IMG/VR virus record: IMGVR_UViG_3300048838_000917
Span: 1 to 26,008 of that record
Direction: 5' to 3' (one strand)
From: a virus
Length of the DNA: 26,008 bases
Shown: positions 1 through 8,531 of the stretch, in pieces
Numbering within the stretch: position 1 is the stretch's first letter
Layout of the letters: the number at the start of each line of letters is the position of its first letter
Made by a program: the position numbers and the translations under genes
The notes under the pieces: model-generated
What the model was told of the DNA's origin: nothing
Databases searched by the model: none
What the model saw: only the letters and a program-made list of their open reading frames with translations

Positions 1-315
1 TTCGTAGTATGCTTGTGCAACTATAAGCATACGGTCGTAAATATCTTCAACTTCGTTAATTAAATTACTACTGCTAGTAACTGCTTCGATAAGAATCGAG
101 GGCAGCCCTTGCTGAATAGTATTTGCAACTTGATCTATACCGCCAGCGGCCTGCGGCGATGAATTTCTTCCGCCCCACAATGCATTAGTAGTGCTAGGGG
201 ACGTGCCACTTAAATTTCCTCCGGCGTCACCCGCCCCTGCACTTCCGCCAGCACTAGACTTAGCAGAACCCTTAGACTCAAATCCCCCAGAAGAACTGCT
301 TTGAATTGTACTCAC
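1..315 (-). CDS. Partial unknown phage protein, N-terminal 105 residues
   Basis: The reading frame opens with GTG at 315-313 and stays open to the window edge, so only the N-terminus is visible. The GTG overlaps the TGA stop of the upstream gene (GTGA), and an AAGGGAG ribosome-binding site lies just ahead, which supports this non-ATG start. The first 55 or so residues are low-complexity Ser/Gly/Ala-rich, with a run of four serines near the N-terminus, and look like a flexible linker. After that a helical segment begins (IDQVANTIQQGLPSILIEAV and onward). Its position downstream of the tail-hub gene suggests a virion or ejected protein. I do not recognise a family. Confidence 0.7.
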   Translation of the reverse strand, partial: MSTIQSSSSGGFESKGSAKSSAGGSAGAGDAGGNLSGTSPSTTNALWGGRNSSPQAAGGIDQVANTIQQGLPSILIEAVTSSSNLINEVEDIYDRMLIVAQAYYE

Positions 316-1109
316 TTGCGGAACTCCCTTCCGTCCGGCAAATTATATGTCAGCGAAAGAGTGCTACTCTCCATACGCCTTGAGTACAGCAAAGAGTCTG
401 ACTGTGGAGCCGCATCATTCTTAAGCCCACCAAGAGTATTTTGCAGCAGATTTCCTGCGCCGTACATTAGGTCATTAGCTCTCGCGCCGTAAAAATTACC
501 CTTGGCAGTTAGCGCAGAAGCAACTGCACCAAAAGATGCGGCACCGTCGCGCGCTGCTGTTACAACATGTTTATTGGAATATTCTGCAACGGTGGTCATG
601 CGGTCAAACCGCCGCGCATTGTATATGTTTTCTTTATACTGTTCGTATCGGAAAAGATGATCCGCAGCATCAATCTTTGAAAGATCAAGTTGTCCATAAA
701 TATAATACTCAAGGAATGGATCGGCAGGGCGACCTACCGAATACATTCGCATTTTTCTGCCATAGTAACTATTGTAGAGTATATCGGTGTCGTTTGAACT
801 ACCAAAAACTATTAACCGGCTCTTAAACGCTAAACCACGCATAAATCCATATGCAGTCCCGTAACTAGCAACATAATCGGGGGTAAATTGTGCGTGAGTA
901 GCATACTGGCGTATCGAAGCTTCGATACGCGCCCGAAAATTATCTCGGTAGAATGCCCGTTGTTCAGCAAAAATATTTCTGTATTTTTCTGAAAGCTCAA
1001 CCTGTTTTCGGAGTAATCTAATTTGAATGCGCGCTAGCCTACGCGCCGCCTCAGCTTTGGCAATAGCAAGTGCAAGTGCAAGAGCGGCAGCAGGATCAAG
1101 CTCGACCAT
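312..1109 (-). CDS. Unknown protein, probably virion-associated (265 aa)
   Basis: The family is not recognised. The first 65 residues are a long Ala/Arg/Glu-rich helix (starting AAALALALAIAKAEAARRLA), likely coiled coil. The rest is mixed and rich in Tyr and Arg, with no clear membrane segment and no catalytic motif that I can see. The ATG overlaps the upstream stop as TAATG, and the stop overlaps the next GTG, so it is translated within the tail end of the late operon. An Ala-rich helical protein downstream of the tail hub in a short-tailed phage could be an internal or ejected virion protein, but that rests on position only. Confidence 0.75.
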   Translation of the reverse strand: MVELDPAAALALALAIAKAEAARRLARIQIRLLRKQVELSEKYRNIFAEQRAFYRDNFRARIEASIRQYATHAQFTPDYVASYGTAYGFMRGLAFKSRLIVFGSSNDTDILYNSYYGRKMRMYSVGRPADPFLEYYIYGQLDLSKIDAADHLFRYEQYKENIYNARRFDRMTTVAEYSNKHVVTAARDGAASFGAVASALTAKGNFYGARANDLMYGAGNLLQNTLGGLKNDAAPQSDSLLYSRRMESSTLSLTYNLPDGREFRK

Positions 1110-1633
1110 TAGATAATCCTAATAATTTTTTCTCTGAGTTCTGTGCTAACTTGCCGAGCAAAACCGTATCCCCCAAGACAGAATGCAGCAGCAAAAACAA
1201 TGTTTAACCAAGAAAGTCTCGCTGCTATATGCAATTGGCGAGTAAGCGCGTTATCCCTAGCCTCTAACTCAAAGCTATGCTCAACTGAATCTAGCCATGC
1301 ATTGATAGAAATGACTAAGGTAGGATGCAAAAAACCTTTAAAAGTCACATAGAATTGGTTAGTTTCAAAACCAAAGCTAAGATCCCCTAGCGCACGATAT
1401 AAGCCTGCAATATCAGGTTCGCCTTCCATCATATTATCGTACGCGCAAAACAAGGATGCCACGCTTGCGACAAAATCGCAAGCAGAAAGAAATCGCCCCT
1501 GCACTAAGGCAACTTCTTCCTTGTTAGTCTGTGGCATTTGTTCAACAACTTGCTTAAAACTTTCATGTACGATCTGACGGACTTCTTCATACACGCGATT
1601 ATTTTTCTGGAAAGTATCAAGCGTAATTTTCAT
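1109..1633 (-). CDS. Unknown protein with C-terminal membrane segment (174 aa)
   Basis: The family is not recognised. The body (residues 1-135) is alpha-helical in character. One hydrophobic stretch, residues about 140-158 (LSWLNIVFAAAFCLGGYGFA), could span a membrane and leaves a short charged C-terminal tail. The ATG overlaps the TGA of the tail-hub gene as ATGA, and its own stop overlaps the next start as TAATG. Being sandwiched between the tail hub and an Ala-rich helical protein suggests a virion protein that enters the host envelope, or a membrane-active accessory protein. This is inference from location. Confidence 0.75.
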   Translation of the reverse strand: MKITLDTFQKNNRVYEEVRQIVHESFKQVVEQMPQTNKEEVALVQGRFLSACDFVASVASLFCAYDNMMEGEPDIAGLYRALGDLSFGFETNQFYVTFKGFLHPTLVISINAWLDSVEHSFELEARDNALTRQLHIAARLSWLNIVFAAAFCLGGYGFARQVSTELREKIIRII

Positions 1634-3375
1634 AGGGGTTCGTTTCCGAGATCATCCATTGAGGTTGCAATGTGTACTTCGTGAACTTCCGCAGTTCCAA
1701 CTAACTCAAAGTACCAGTTAAGGGATTTATACAGGTGAGGTAGCCGGAATGGTTCATCTGTAAATACGGGGCGTTCATATTTAAGTATACCATCCCCATA
1801 CAGTTTGAACGTCAATTCTCCAGGCAAAGCTTGCCCGCTAGCAAAAGTTACTTTAGCCGCAGCGTAAGTCATACGAGCCGGCTGAACGAAAGTTTTGCTA
1901 CGCCACAAATACGGAGCATAGTAAGCTACCGTTCTTCCGGCATCGCGCTCAAGTCCATCCCAATACCTAATTTGTCTATCAAACGCAATGACAATTCTAT
2001 TATCTAGTGGGAAGTAAGAAGCGAGTATATCCGTATAGTTATGAGGTAGTAGTTCAGTATTAACAGTCGTAAGTTTACCGAATCTATTTTGCTCAGACGC
2101 AATATCCCTAACATCCATCAACCAAGCAAAAGTCGGACCAACGCCAAAATAGTACCCGTTTAACCACGCGCCTTTAGATGGCGAGTAGTCGCGGTTCCAT
2201 ATTTCAGGATGAATCCAATTTTGCGTTATGACTGTCTGGGTTTCTGGCGTTAAAGCAACTAACCCACGCTGGCTAGAAAACATTGCTCCGGCGTCGGTAC
2301 GAACTAAACTGCGAGGATTCTTGCAGATATAATAATCTGGGTATTGCCGAACATCAAACTTTGGCCCGGCAGCTTCTGGGGTAACAATAATCCGATAAGC
2401 AGCGCCGTGTTGTGAGGTTGCGTAGATAATATTGCGATTAACCACCATAGCGTTAATCGAAGTCGGAAGCATGATTTCGTTGCGCAACGGGTAAGCGTGC
2501 GCAAGAAAACGCTCAGACAACTTAATACGCCCATCAGGATATGCTATCGCTATATAGCCAGACTCTAACTCAGCCGCACAAATTGCGTCAACAACTTGCG
2601 GCATGAAAAATTCTTTAGAGAGTAGTAAATCGCCAGGGATCGCATCACTGGCAAGAGTATCATTATAGGTAATAACACCATCAGTAAAAATATCAATTTC
2701 GTCTACTAGATGGTAGTCGGTATCAAACTTATTTGAAAGTTCTTCACCCGTAGTATATGGGGAGATAGAACGGTATATACGAATCTTTTTTAGGCCAAAA
2801 GCAGTTTGTCCGCCTATGCTAGGAAGCAGTAATAAGTTAACGGTGTCACCTTCAAAACACGTAAATTCCCCGGTAGTTTGCCCGATACCGCCCTCTTCGC
2901 CAAACTGATTTACATACGTAGCACAATAAGTACGCACCATTTGGTGCGTACTACGCAATGCTGAATTTACCCCGTTCATAAACACCCGGGGGCCAGCAGG
3001 AACACCGATTTGCAAGAACGAAGGGCTTTTATTGTAAGATGCCCGTAATACCCCACTAGAAACAGAAAATACTCGCTCGTTTGTATCGATGCCTATGCCG
3101 TTTATATTATCGCGGAAAATATTTTTCCGGAGTCCGCGTATTACTAGCGGATACTGCGACTGCGGTACTCCGAAGAAAAAAGTATTGTATGTGGGATCGG
3201 CCGCAATCTCGGCGGCGTACGGCAGAAGTTCTCCGTTATAAGGTTTGCCGTAAGCTCTAAGCGTGCCAGTATCCAACTTACAGTTTTCGCAAAACGCGGC
3301 ATTTTCATTCGGCAATAGCTTGGGATCAAGCGCCGGAATCATGCCGCTAAAATTGCGAACCCGAATATTGGGCAT
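1630..3375 (-). CDS. Tail hub / nozzle-like (stabilisation) protein
   Basis: This 581-residue protein begins with NFSGMIPALDPKLLP, followed by NAAFCENCKLDTGTLRAY. That N-terminal pattern is one I associate with podovirus tail-hub/stabilisation proteins (functional counterparts of P22 gp10 or the T7 nozzle). The rest is beta-rich with repeated aromatic blades, consistent with a beta-propeller-like fold. The frame stays open 24 codons further upstream, but the start at 3375 is preferred: it overlaps the stop of the fibre gene as TAATG, has a GGGGA ribosome site, and leaves the conserved N-terminus at residue 1. The position after two adaptor genes fits a role closing the tail below the adaptor ring. 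The exact family is inferred. Confidence 0.75.
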   Translation of the reverse strand: MPNIRVRNFSGMIPALDPKLLPNENAAFCENCKLDTGTLRAYGKPYNGELLPYAAEIAADPTYNTFFFGVPQSQYPLVIRGLRKNIFRDNINGIGIDTNERVFSVSSGVLRASYNKSPSFLQIGVPAGPRVFMNGVNSALRSTHQMVRTYCATYVNQFGEEGGIGQTTGEFTCFEGDTVNLLLLPSIGGQTAFGLKKIRIYRSISPYTTGEELSNKFDTDYHLVDEIDIFTDGVITYNDTLASDAIPGDLLLSKEFFMPQVVDAICAAELESGYIAIAYPDGRIKLSERFLAHAYPLRNEIMLPTSINAMVVNRNIIYATSQHGAAYRIIVTPEAAGPKFDVRQYPDYYICKNPRSLVRTDAGAMFSSQRGLVALTPETQTVITQNWIHPEIWNRDYSPSKGAWLNGYYFGVGPTFAWLMDVRDIASEQNRFGKLTTVNTELLPHNYTDILASYFPLDNRIVIAFDRQIRYWDGLERDAGRTVAYYAPYLWRSKTFVQPARMTYAAAKVTFASGQALPGELTFKLYGDGILKYERPVFTDEPFRLPHLYKSLNWYFELVGTAEVHEVHIATSMDDLGNEPL

Positions 3376-4874
3376 TACGGAACATCCCCAATAGCAAGAA
3401 TCTGCATAGTACCGGATGCGGTCTGCGAACCAGTAAGCGCCGTACACCTAAGTTCGATTACGCCGCCTAAGAAATTAGTAACAATGTGCGTGATAGTTTT
3501 GTGTCCGCTTTTAAAAGCCGGAAGTCCTGCAACTAGACTTCCGTTAACGTACAACCCCACCGCAAAACTTTGATTATATTCGTCAGAGCCAGCGGTCGGA
3601 TCACTAAAAACTACATTTGCAACAATGTACAAAGCATCAGCAGCGCCAACAACTTGGCTTTGAATAGAATGCGTTACAGCCGGGGAAGCTATAGTTCCAA
3701 CACTATATTTTTCTGAAACTAAACTACCGAGCGAATTTAGCGCAACTTTCAAACTCGCAGGAGTAAGCGCACGATTGTTCGTAGTGAAATTTGTCGCTTC
3801 GGCGTTATCCGCGTACTCTGTTAACCCTTGTGCGGTATCCGTCGCCGAAGCAATATTGATAGTGCGAATACCCACGCCGCCAGAAGCAATCGTTACCCCA
3901 TTAGTTGTAGTAGTAATAGAACTAATAGGACCAAAGCCAGCAGGCACAGCAACGATTTGCCCCTGTGCGTTAACCTGAAAACCTTCGTAGGTTCCAGCAG
4001 CAACGCCCGTAGACGACAAGCCAATAGTCGGATTATTTGTGGGGACGCCAGAAACAGTAATACCGGTACCGGCATTAACAACAGTTACGGTACCAAGGCC
4101 GGCTCCGGGAGCAGAACCGTTAGCCACCCCCGTAATTACACCATTAACTACAGTAACAGTAGCATTGCTATAAATACCGTTAGGCAGCAAAGATGCTACT
4201 ACTTCCATCAAACGTCCGGTATTAGATACGCGGATACCAGTAACATATCCCGCGTTACCCATTCCGGCGCCAAACGTATTGCCACCCGTGCCTGTCGGGA
4301 AGATAGACGTAAGCGCAATATTTGGTTCAGTATTTGCGTCGCTGACGGTAAAATCAGGACTTGATTTAACAACCGTCACGGTGCCACTACCAGCTTGCTC
4401 AAATTCATCTTTAGCAAGCGGGTCAATATCAATCGTGTAGTTTGGATAAACACCAGTAAGCTGCAAGCTAGGACCAGCGGTAAACACTGGAAGCTGAATA
4501 TTGAAGTTAGCCGGCCCACCAGTAACAGCACCGGGCACATTTGACGTAATGGTAACAGCAGCACCTACCGCAGCCGCTTCTTCTTGGATACCATTAGCCG
4601 TCCACACAAAACGCATGGCCGATCCGGTCGGGAAGAAACTTGCGCTAGTATTAGCCTGCGCGCGAACGATAGTGGCAGTAGTGCCAACAACATTAGTCAC
4701 GCGCACTATTTCAAAACTAACGCCGTCCGACAATGCAACTTCGGTGTAGTTAGTTCCGTTAATACCGAGCCCTGTAAGATAGGCAATAGTCGCGGGGCTT
4801 AACGAAACCGACAAATCTCCCGGATTTAATGCGGCAGCAATCGTCGTGACAAAACCTTGGGCGGCAACAAACAT
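3375..4874 (-). CDS. Tail fibre protein (499 aa)
   Basis: The sequence is Gly/Thr/Val/Asn-rich with low charge, as in beta-structured trimeric fibres. Residues 345-379 read ATDTAQGLTEYADNAEA ... RALTPASLKVAL, the classic phage tail-fibre repeat (Phage_fiber_2 type). Two GTVTVV repeats, at residues 164-190 and 261-288, precede it. The N-terminal 100 residues look like a separate attachment domain. The C-terminal 115 residues (from about SEKYSVGTIASP) form a distinct beta-rich tip ending in a short hydrophobic strand. The gene lies between a small tail protein and the tail hub. It is therefore probably a second, hub-attached fibre, separate from the large fibre at 14.8-17.7 kb. Confidence 0.85.
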   Translation of the reverse strand: MFVAAQGFVTTIAAALNPGDLSVSLSPATIAYLTGLGINGTNYTEVALSDGVSFEIVRVTNVVGTTATIVRAQANTSASFFPTGSAMRFVWTANGIQEEAAAVGAAVTITSNVPGAVTGGPANFNIQLPVFTAGPSLQLTGVYPNYTIDIDPLAKDEFEQAGSGTVTVVKSSPDFTVSDANTEPNIALTSIFPTGTGGNTFGAGMGNAGYVTGIRVSNTGRLMEVVASLLPNGIYSNATVTVVNGVITGVANGSAPGAGLGTVTVVNAGTGITVSGVPTNNPTIGLSSTGVAAGTYEGFQVNAQGQIVAVPAGFGPISSITTTTNGVTIASGGVGIRTINIASATDTAQGLTEYADNAEATNFTTNNRALTPASLKVALNSLGSLVSEKYSVGTIASPAVTHSIQSQVVGAADALYIVANVVFSDPTAGSDEYNQSFAVGLYVNGSLVAGLPAFKSGHKTITHIVTNFLGGVIELRCTALTGSQTASGTMQILAIGDVP

Positions 4875-4877
4875 ATC

Positions 4878-5306
4878 TTACTCCAAAACAGGGGAAGGAT
4901 TTTCGTCTTGCCCAAACGGGAAAAACCGCGATGGGTTATCATATGCTCCAGCAGTATACCCGCGATTACCAATCCGAAAAGTATAATCGGGGCGCAAAGG
5001 TACGTCGCCTCGAAAATCAGAAAAATACACGCGGCCTACATACAGACCTTTAGGTAAGGCAAGGAATTGAGTATCTAATCTAAATCGCAAATTCCATTGC
5101 GCGTCATACCCATAAGGAAGATACTGCAAAAAAGTAGTGCCGTCAGTTCCTTTGCGAAATACACGCAAGGAAATATTTAGCCGCGAAGCTGTAGAAGGAT
5201 TAGACAGATTACAAGGGCAATCAGCAGGCTGATACACACTAATAACTATATCAGTATTTGCCGTAGTTATGTCGAGGAAACGTCGCTTCGCGGAAATGCA
5301 TTTCAT
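4878..5306 (-). CDS. Unknown small structural protein (142 aa)
   Basis: This beta-rich protein has several short aromatic strands (LRVFRKGTDG, WNLRFRLDTQFLALP, GLYVGRVYFSDFRG). The start at 5306 is supported by an ATGA overlap with the preceding adaptor gene and an AGGAG site just upstream. It contains a CPC motif near residue 30. The pattern of a polymer-like beta domain ending in a Gly/Tyr-rich stretch resembles phage head-tail or baseplate accessory proteins. I cannot assign a family. Its position between an adaptor and a fibre suggests a tail-assembly part. Confidence 0.75.
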   Translation of the reverse strand: MKCISAKRRFLDITTANTDIVISVYQPADCPCNLSNPSTASRLNISLRVFRKGTDGTTFLQYLPYGYDAQWNLRFRLDTQFLALPKGLYVGRVYFSDFRGDVPLRPDYTFRIGNRGYTAGAYDNPSRFFPFGQDENPSPVLE

Positions 5307-5935
5307 ACAAATCTCCTAGCGACCATATGCATCGGCCCACGAATTCTTGAAGCTTCACGCCGGTATCGCGCGCTACGCACGCCCTGCATATATTTAGCTT
5401 CGTACATCCGCGACCCGCCATAGTCGGTAAATGCTTGGCCCGGTATAGATAGTATACGCGCAATGGCGCCGGCTACAATAGTTTCTACCCAATCTTGGTA
5501 GAATTCTTCGGGGATTCCAACCGCATCATGCGTTAACGCAACAGCGATTTCATACTCAAGAGCGTCTTCTTCATCGTAGCTGGGCGTAGGGACTATACGA
5601 AGAAAACCGTCTTCTACCCAAAATTTATTTCCGCTTACTTCGCAGCACCGTGGTTCATAAGCGGGGCAGTATCTAATCTGCCCTCTGTAGCAAACTTTGC
5701 GAAGCGCAAGAAATCTTGCGCATCCATGTACGTCGATAGGGTATTCGTCAACGTCAGCTTGTAGACTAACAACATGCTTCTGCGTCAGAATTCCAGTTTG
5801 TTCTGAAAAGTGGATTCCCGCTAAACGAATATTGTGGTAAACAATTTCAGCTGGAATACCCATTGTAGCCGGCTGCGTATAAGGAATAAAACTATCCCAC
5901 CCACGAACTGGAATAGTATCTATTAATTGTGTCAT
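5303..5935 (-). CDS. Head-to-tail adaptor protein (210 aa)
   Basis: The N-terminus carries the VRGWDSFIPYTQPATMGIP stretch. The middle contains the CEVSGNKFWVEDGFLRIVPTP pattern followed by a strand with alternating hydrophobics. The C-terminal helix (WVETIVAGAIARILSIPGQ, then YEAKYMQGVRSARYRREA) is the typical end of phage head-tail adaptor proteins that sit under the portal ring. The gene is ATGA-coupled to the preceding adaptor and to the following small protein. Two consecutive adaptor-like genes are common in short-tailed phages. The family assignment comes from recognising the C-terminal helix and domain order and is moderately sure. Confidence 0.7.
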   Translation of the reverse strand: MTQLIDTIPVRGWDSFIPYTQPATMGIPAEIVYHNIRLAGIHFSEQTGILTQKHVVSLQADVDEYPIDVHGCARFLALRKVCYRGQIRYCPAYEPRCCEVSGNKFWVEDGFLRIVPTPSYDEEDALEYEIAVALTHDAVGIPEEFYQDWVETIVAGAIARILSIPGQAFTDYGGSRMYEAKYMQGVRSARYRREASRIRGPMHMVARRFV

Positions 5936-6627
5936 TTAACTGATCCTCGCGGTAGTAATTCTTCGCTGTGGTATTGCTTATCAACTTTAAGAATTTCACC
6001 CATAGCTCGGTAAAATTGACCTTGGTGAAACTCCATTAGTTTTTTAGACGTTTCACTTTCTTGGTCAACCTCATAAGCCCGGGCTTGCATCCACGACACA
6101 ATCGGGCCGTAGTATTTGGGATAAAAAGGAACCTGCGAATTGACGTTACCAAACTGCGGCGCTACTTCGCGGATTACTCCGACGAGCTGCACCAAACCTC
6201 GCGGCGCCGGATGCAGATAGAGAGTTCGTGGATCGCGGGCATCATAAGCCCAATTATAAATTCTAGGAATAGCAAAAGCACTTGTAGTGTAGTCTTTATA
6301 GTACGACATTATTACTTGGGTATCTACCCGAGTAAGTGGGATAATTATATTACCGCCTACAGGATAATACCCTGTAATATTTATAATTTCTTCTATGTTT
6401 GTGGGAATACCCACCTGCGTAGACAACGATGGAGTAGCGTTCCATACCGCTGTCTTCGTAACTAAATGCGGGTGCATTGCGCAGATACGTGCAACCGCAT
6501 CGTTGAAGTACGACAGCAAATCTGAAACAGACCAGCGTACATAATAGCCAAGACCCCCCGGAATCGAGGGGTCTTGGTCATTTAGCTGTCTGGATACATG
6601 CTCGATCGTACTTATGATCGTAGGCAT
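5932..6627 (-). CDS. Phage adaptor / head-tail connector protein (231 aa)
   Basis: The beginning (helix with QLNDQDP, then WSVSDLLSYFNDAVARICAMHP) matches the phage adaptor family in which an N-terminal helix-loop-helix binds the portal. The middle gives PRTLYLHPAP, the signature strand before the C-terminal helical half. Residues near SWMQARAYEVDQESETSKKLMEFHQGQFY form the long helix usual for this family. This is the first of two adaptors after the capsid genes, the normal order for gp4-like connectors. The stop overlaps the next ATG as ATGA. Confidence 0.8.
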   Translation of the reverse strand: MPTIISTIEHVSRQLNDQDPSIPGGLGYYVRWSVSDLLSYFNDAVARICAMHPHLVTKTAVWNATPSLSTQVGIPTNIEEIINITGYYPVGGNIIIPLTRVDTQVIMSYYKDYTTSAFAIPRIYNWAYDARDPRTLYLHPAPRGLVQLVGVIREVAPQFGNVNSQVPFYPKYYGPIVSWMQARAYEVDQESETSKKLMEFHQGQFYRAMGEILKVDKQYHSEELLPRGSVK

Positions 6628-6628
6628 T

Positions 6629-6988
6629 TTAATCCCCGATATCTAAACCACCAGCAAGTTGCGTAGCCGTCGGACTAACGGGGATTGCGGACAAAAGATC
6701 ATCCACTAAAGGTTTGCCGGTAGGCACACTCGGACCTAAATCTTCCCCGCTAACTTCGATAACCTCGGGCACCTTAGGTACTTCTTCCGCAACAGTTTCC
6801 GTCTCGGGTTCAGGAATATAACCAAACGGCTTATCCTGAATTCTAACATCTGTCTTAAAAATTACAACCGTATAGTCAGGATGTTTTTCAAACTTAGGAT
6901 TGTACGGGTATACAATTCCATTCTTATGGCGCAGATACTTAACCCCGGCCTTAAACTTTGCAGAAAACTGCGGACGCTTTACACCCAT
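6629..6988 (-). CDS. Unknown small protein downstream of the capsid genes (119 aa)
   Basis: The N-terminal 60 residues are basic and aromatic (VKRPQFSAKFKAGVKYLRHK). The second half is acidic and Pro/Glu/Val-rich (PEPETETVAEEVPKVPEV) and probably disordered. An AGGAG site lies 8 bases before the ATG. It is separated from the upstream gene by a strong hairpin. The split of a basic head and an acidic tail suggests a protein that binds another virion or DNA component. No family is recognised. A capsid or connector accessory role is plausible by position. Confidence 0.7.
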   Translation of the reverse strand: MGVKRPQFSAKFKAGVKYLRHKNGIVYPYNPKFEKHPDYTVVIFKTDVRIQDKPFGYIPEPETETVAEEVPKVPEVIEVSGEDLGPSVPTGKPLVDDLLSAIPVSPTATQLAGGLDIGD

Positions 6989-7003
6989 AATTTTTCTCCT
7001 GTG

Positions 7004-7033
7004 AAGCTAGCGGGGGAAATCCCCCGCTAGCTT
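7004..7033. terminator. Perfect 13-14 bp hairpin after the capsid genes
   Basis: The left arm 7004-7017 and right arm 7020-7033 are exact reverse complements (AAGCTAGCGGGGGA and its complement), so the RNA would fold into a stem of about 13 bp with a tiny loop. In the sense (leftward) direction no U-tract follows, so it would terminate poorly. In the rightward direction the stem is followed by a T-rich run (TTTATTTTCTT), an intrinsic-terminator shape. It may lower read-through, stabilise the 3' end of the capsid transcript, or block antisense transcription. Confidence 0.7.
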
Positions 7034-7040
7034 TATTTTC

Positions 7041-7574
7041 TTACCACTCACCGCGGAACGGCGTAATAACCAACGAAGCGACTTCAACGCGAAGGTCAGC
7101 AATTCCGCCGCCCGGAACCGCAGTCGGAACGACCTGCAAATAATGGTTGAAACTAAACAGCCCAACCAGACCGGCGCCAGAATTCACATAACCAACCGCA
7201 GCCGTACCAGCGTTGACACCCGTAGCGATATTGGTAGTAGCCGCCGAATCGAGATTCTTGACACGAATCGTCAGCGTAGTACCCGACACCGGAGTAGCAA
7301 CACGATACCAATGACCGAGAACAATCGAACCCGCCGGAATCACAGCAGCATTCCAGACTTCGTTCACATCATCGGCCGTCGGATTACGAGCAACGTAATC
7401 CTTAAGTGCAACATCGTTGGTAAAATCAAGGATGCGATTCAGCCAAGTGAACTGCGCAGCCTTATGCGTGGCAATATCCAAATGCTGCGAAGCCGTAACA
7501 GCCGCAGCCGGGAACATTGCATAGTCGAGATTAAGGACTCGACCACCACCGAGGAACAAATTATGCTCTGCCAT
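7041..7574 (-). CDS. Putative capsid decoration or head-fibre protein (177 aa)
   Basis: This gene lies directly after the major capsid gene and is similar in style: small, Ala/Val/Gly-rich and low in charge. The second half is beta-rich (IVLGHWYRVATPVSGTTLTIRVKNLDSAATTNIATGVNAG, broken here by strands), consistent with a jelly-roll or Ig-like surface protein. Residues near the N-terminus, LDYAMFPAAAV, may form the capsid-binding arm. A protein in this spot is usually a decoration protein made in hundreds of copies. This call is from position and composition and not from a recognised family. Confidence 0.5.
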   Translation of the reverse strand: MAEHNLFLGGGRVLNLDYAMFPAAAVTASQHLDIATHKAAQFTWLNRILDFTNDVALKDYVARNPTADDVNEVWNAAVIPAGSIVLGHWYRVATPVSGTTLTIRVKNLDSAATTNIATGVNAGTAAVGYVNSGAGLVGLFSFNHYLQVVPTAVPGGGIADLRVEVASLVITPFRGEW

Positions 7575-7585
7575 GACTTCACCTA

Positions 7586-8521
7586 TTAGGAAATGCGAGC
7601 GTACAGCGACGCCAGCGCCTTGGGTTGCAGAACCTTAAAACCGTACACCATAAGCGACTGGTAGTAACGGTCAAATGATTCCGCCGTTTCAGCAATACGG
7701 CTCTTTTCCAGCGTAGCAGCAAACGCCGTAGCACTGCGATGGCCCGCAACAATCTGATAGGCATTAGCGCCCACACCGCCGTCGAACACATACGGGACGA
7801 AGTTGCTAATGTAGATATCAAAGTTGCAGATACGATTCGGAATCTTACCGTTCAGGTAAGTGCTCTTGGAATCGCCACTGAAGTAGGCGGCGCGCAGTTC
7901 TGAATTCAGGATGACATTTTCAAACTGCGGCGGAACCACAATGAAACGATCCTGCACCGGAATGCACTGCTCGTTGAGCGTACTATGCACGTCGGTAAGA
8001 ACCGACAGAACATTAGTCGCATCGATAGTCACCGGAGCGCCCGTAGTACCGAGCGAGTACGCGCCGGAAATAACACCGGCAGAATTGCCCTGATTAGCTG
8101 GATCGGCGTCAGCAAACATTTCCGGCAGAAGATCCTGATCCACCGTAACGCCCATACGGTAGGCGGCACGACGCAAGAAGGCTTCCTTGATAGCCGGGAA
8201 GTTACAAATCTGCTGCTCGTCGATCTGATCGAACTTAATGTTGACGTACTTAGCACGATCAACGACCATCGTAACAGGCTCAAAACTGAGCGTGTCCGAT
8301 TCCATTCGACCATTCTTCTGGTAATCACGAACACGAACTTCCGGCTCACGGAAGAAAGTGATCTGATCACCACACTTATTCAGTTCACCAGTGTACTCAC
8401 GCGTCGTGATATCACCGTAAACCGTCGTGCAATAAAACAACTCAAGAAGCTCAAGGGAGAACTTCGGATTGATAATGCTACCGCTGTACTGCGGATAGCC
8501 GGGTGCGGCAGTAATAGCCAT
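7586..8521 (-). CDS. Major capsid protein, HK97-like fold
   Basis: The length (311 aa), the position directly after the scaffold, and the sequence style all fit a major capsid protein. The N-terminal arm (residues 1-60) leads to an E-loop region around RVRDYQKNGRMESDTLSFEPV. The core then has the long helix FPAIKEAFLRRAAYRMGVTVDQ, a VLTDVHSTLNEQ helix and a RFIVVPPQFENVIL strand-helix typical of P-domain and A-domain elements in HK97-type coats. A GAGG ribosome site lies upstream of the ATG. It forms the icosahedral shell around the portal and scaffold. The subfamily cannot be named without a search. Confidence 0.85.
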   Translation of the reverse strand: MAITAAPGYPQYSGSIINPKFSLELLELFYCTTVYGDITTREYTGELNKCGDQITFFREPEVRVRDYQKNGRMESDTLSFEPVTMVVDRAKYVNIKFDQIDEQQICNFPAIKEAFLRRAAYRMGVTVDQDLLPEMFADADPANQGNSAGVISGAYSLGTTGAPVTIDATNVLSVLTDVHSTLNEQCIPVQDRFIVVPPQFENVILNSELRAAYFSGDSKSTYLNGKIPNRICNFDIYISNFVPYVFDGGVGANAYQIVAGHRSATAFAATLEKSRIAETAESFDRYYQSLMVYGFKVLQPKALASLYARIS

Positions 8522-8531
8522 GATTTAATCC

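Noticed and set aside
1630-3447. Extended start of the tail hub at 3447
   Set aside because: The extra 24 residues lie over the end of the fibre gene; TAATG coupling and a ribosome site support the start at 3375.
3828-4364. Long rightward frame inside the fibre gene
   Set aside because: It is the antisense shadow of a biased fibre coding sequence; similar shadows occur throughout the operon.
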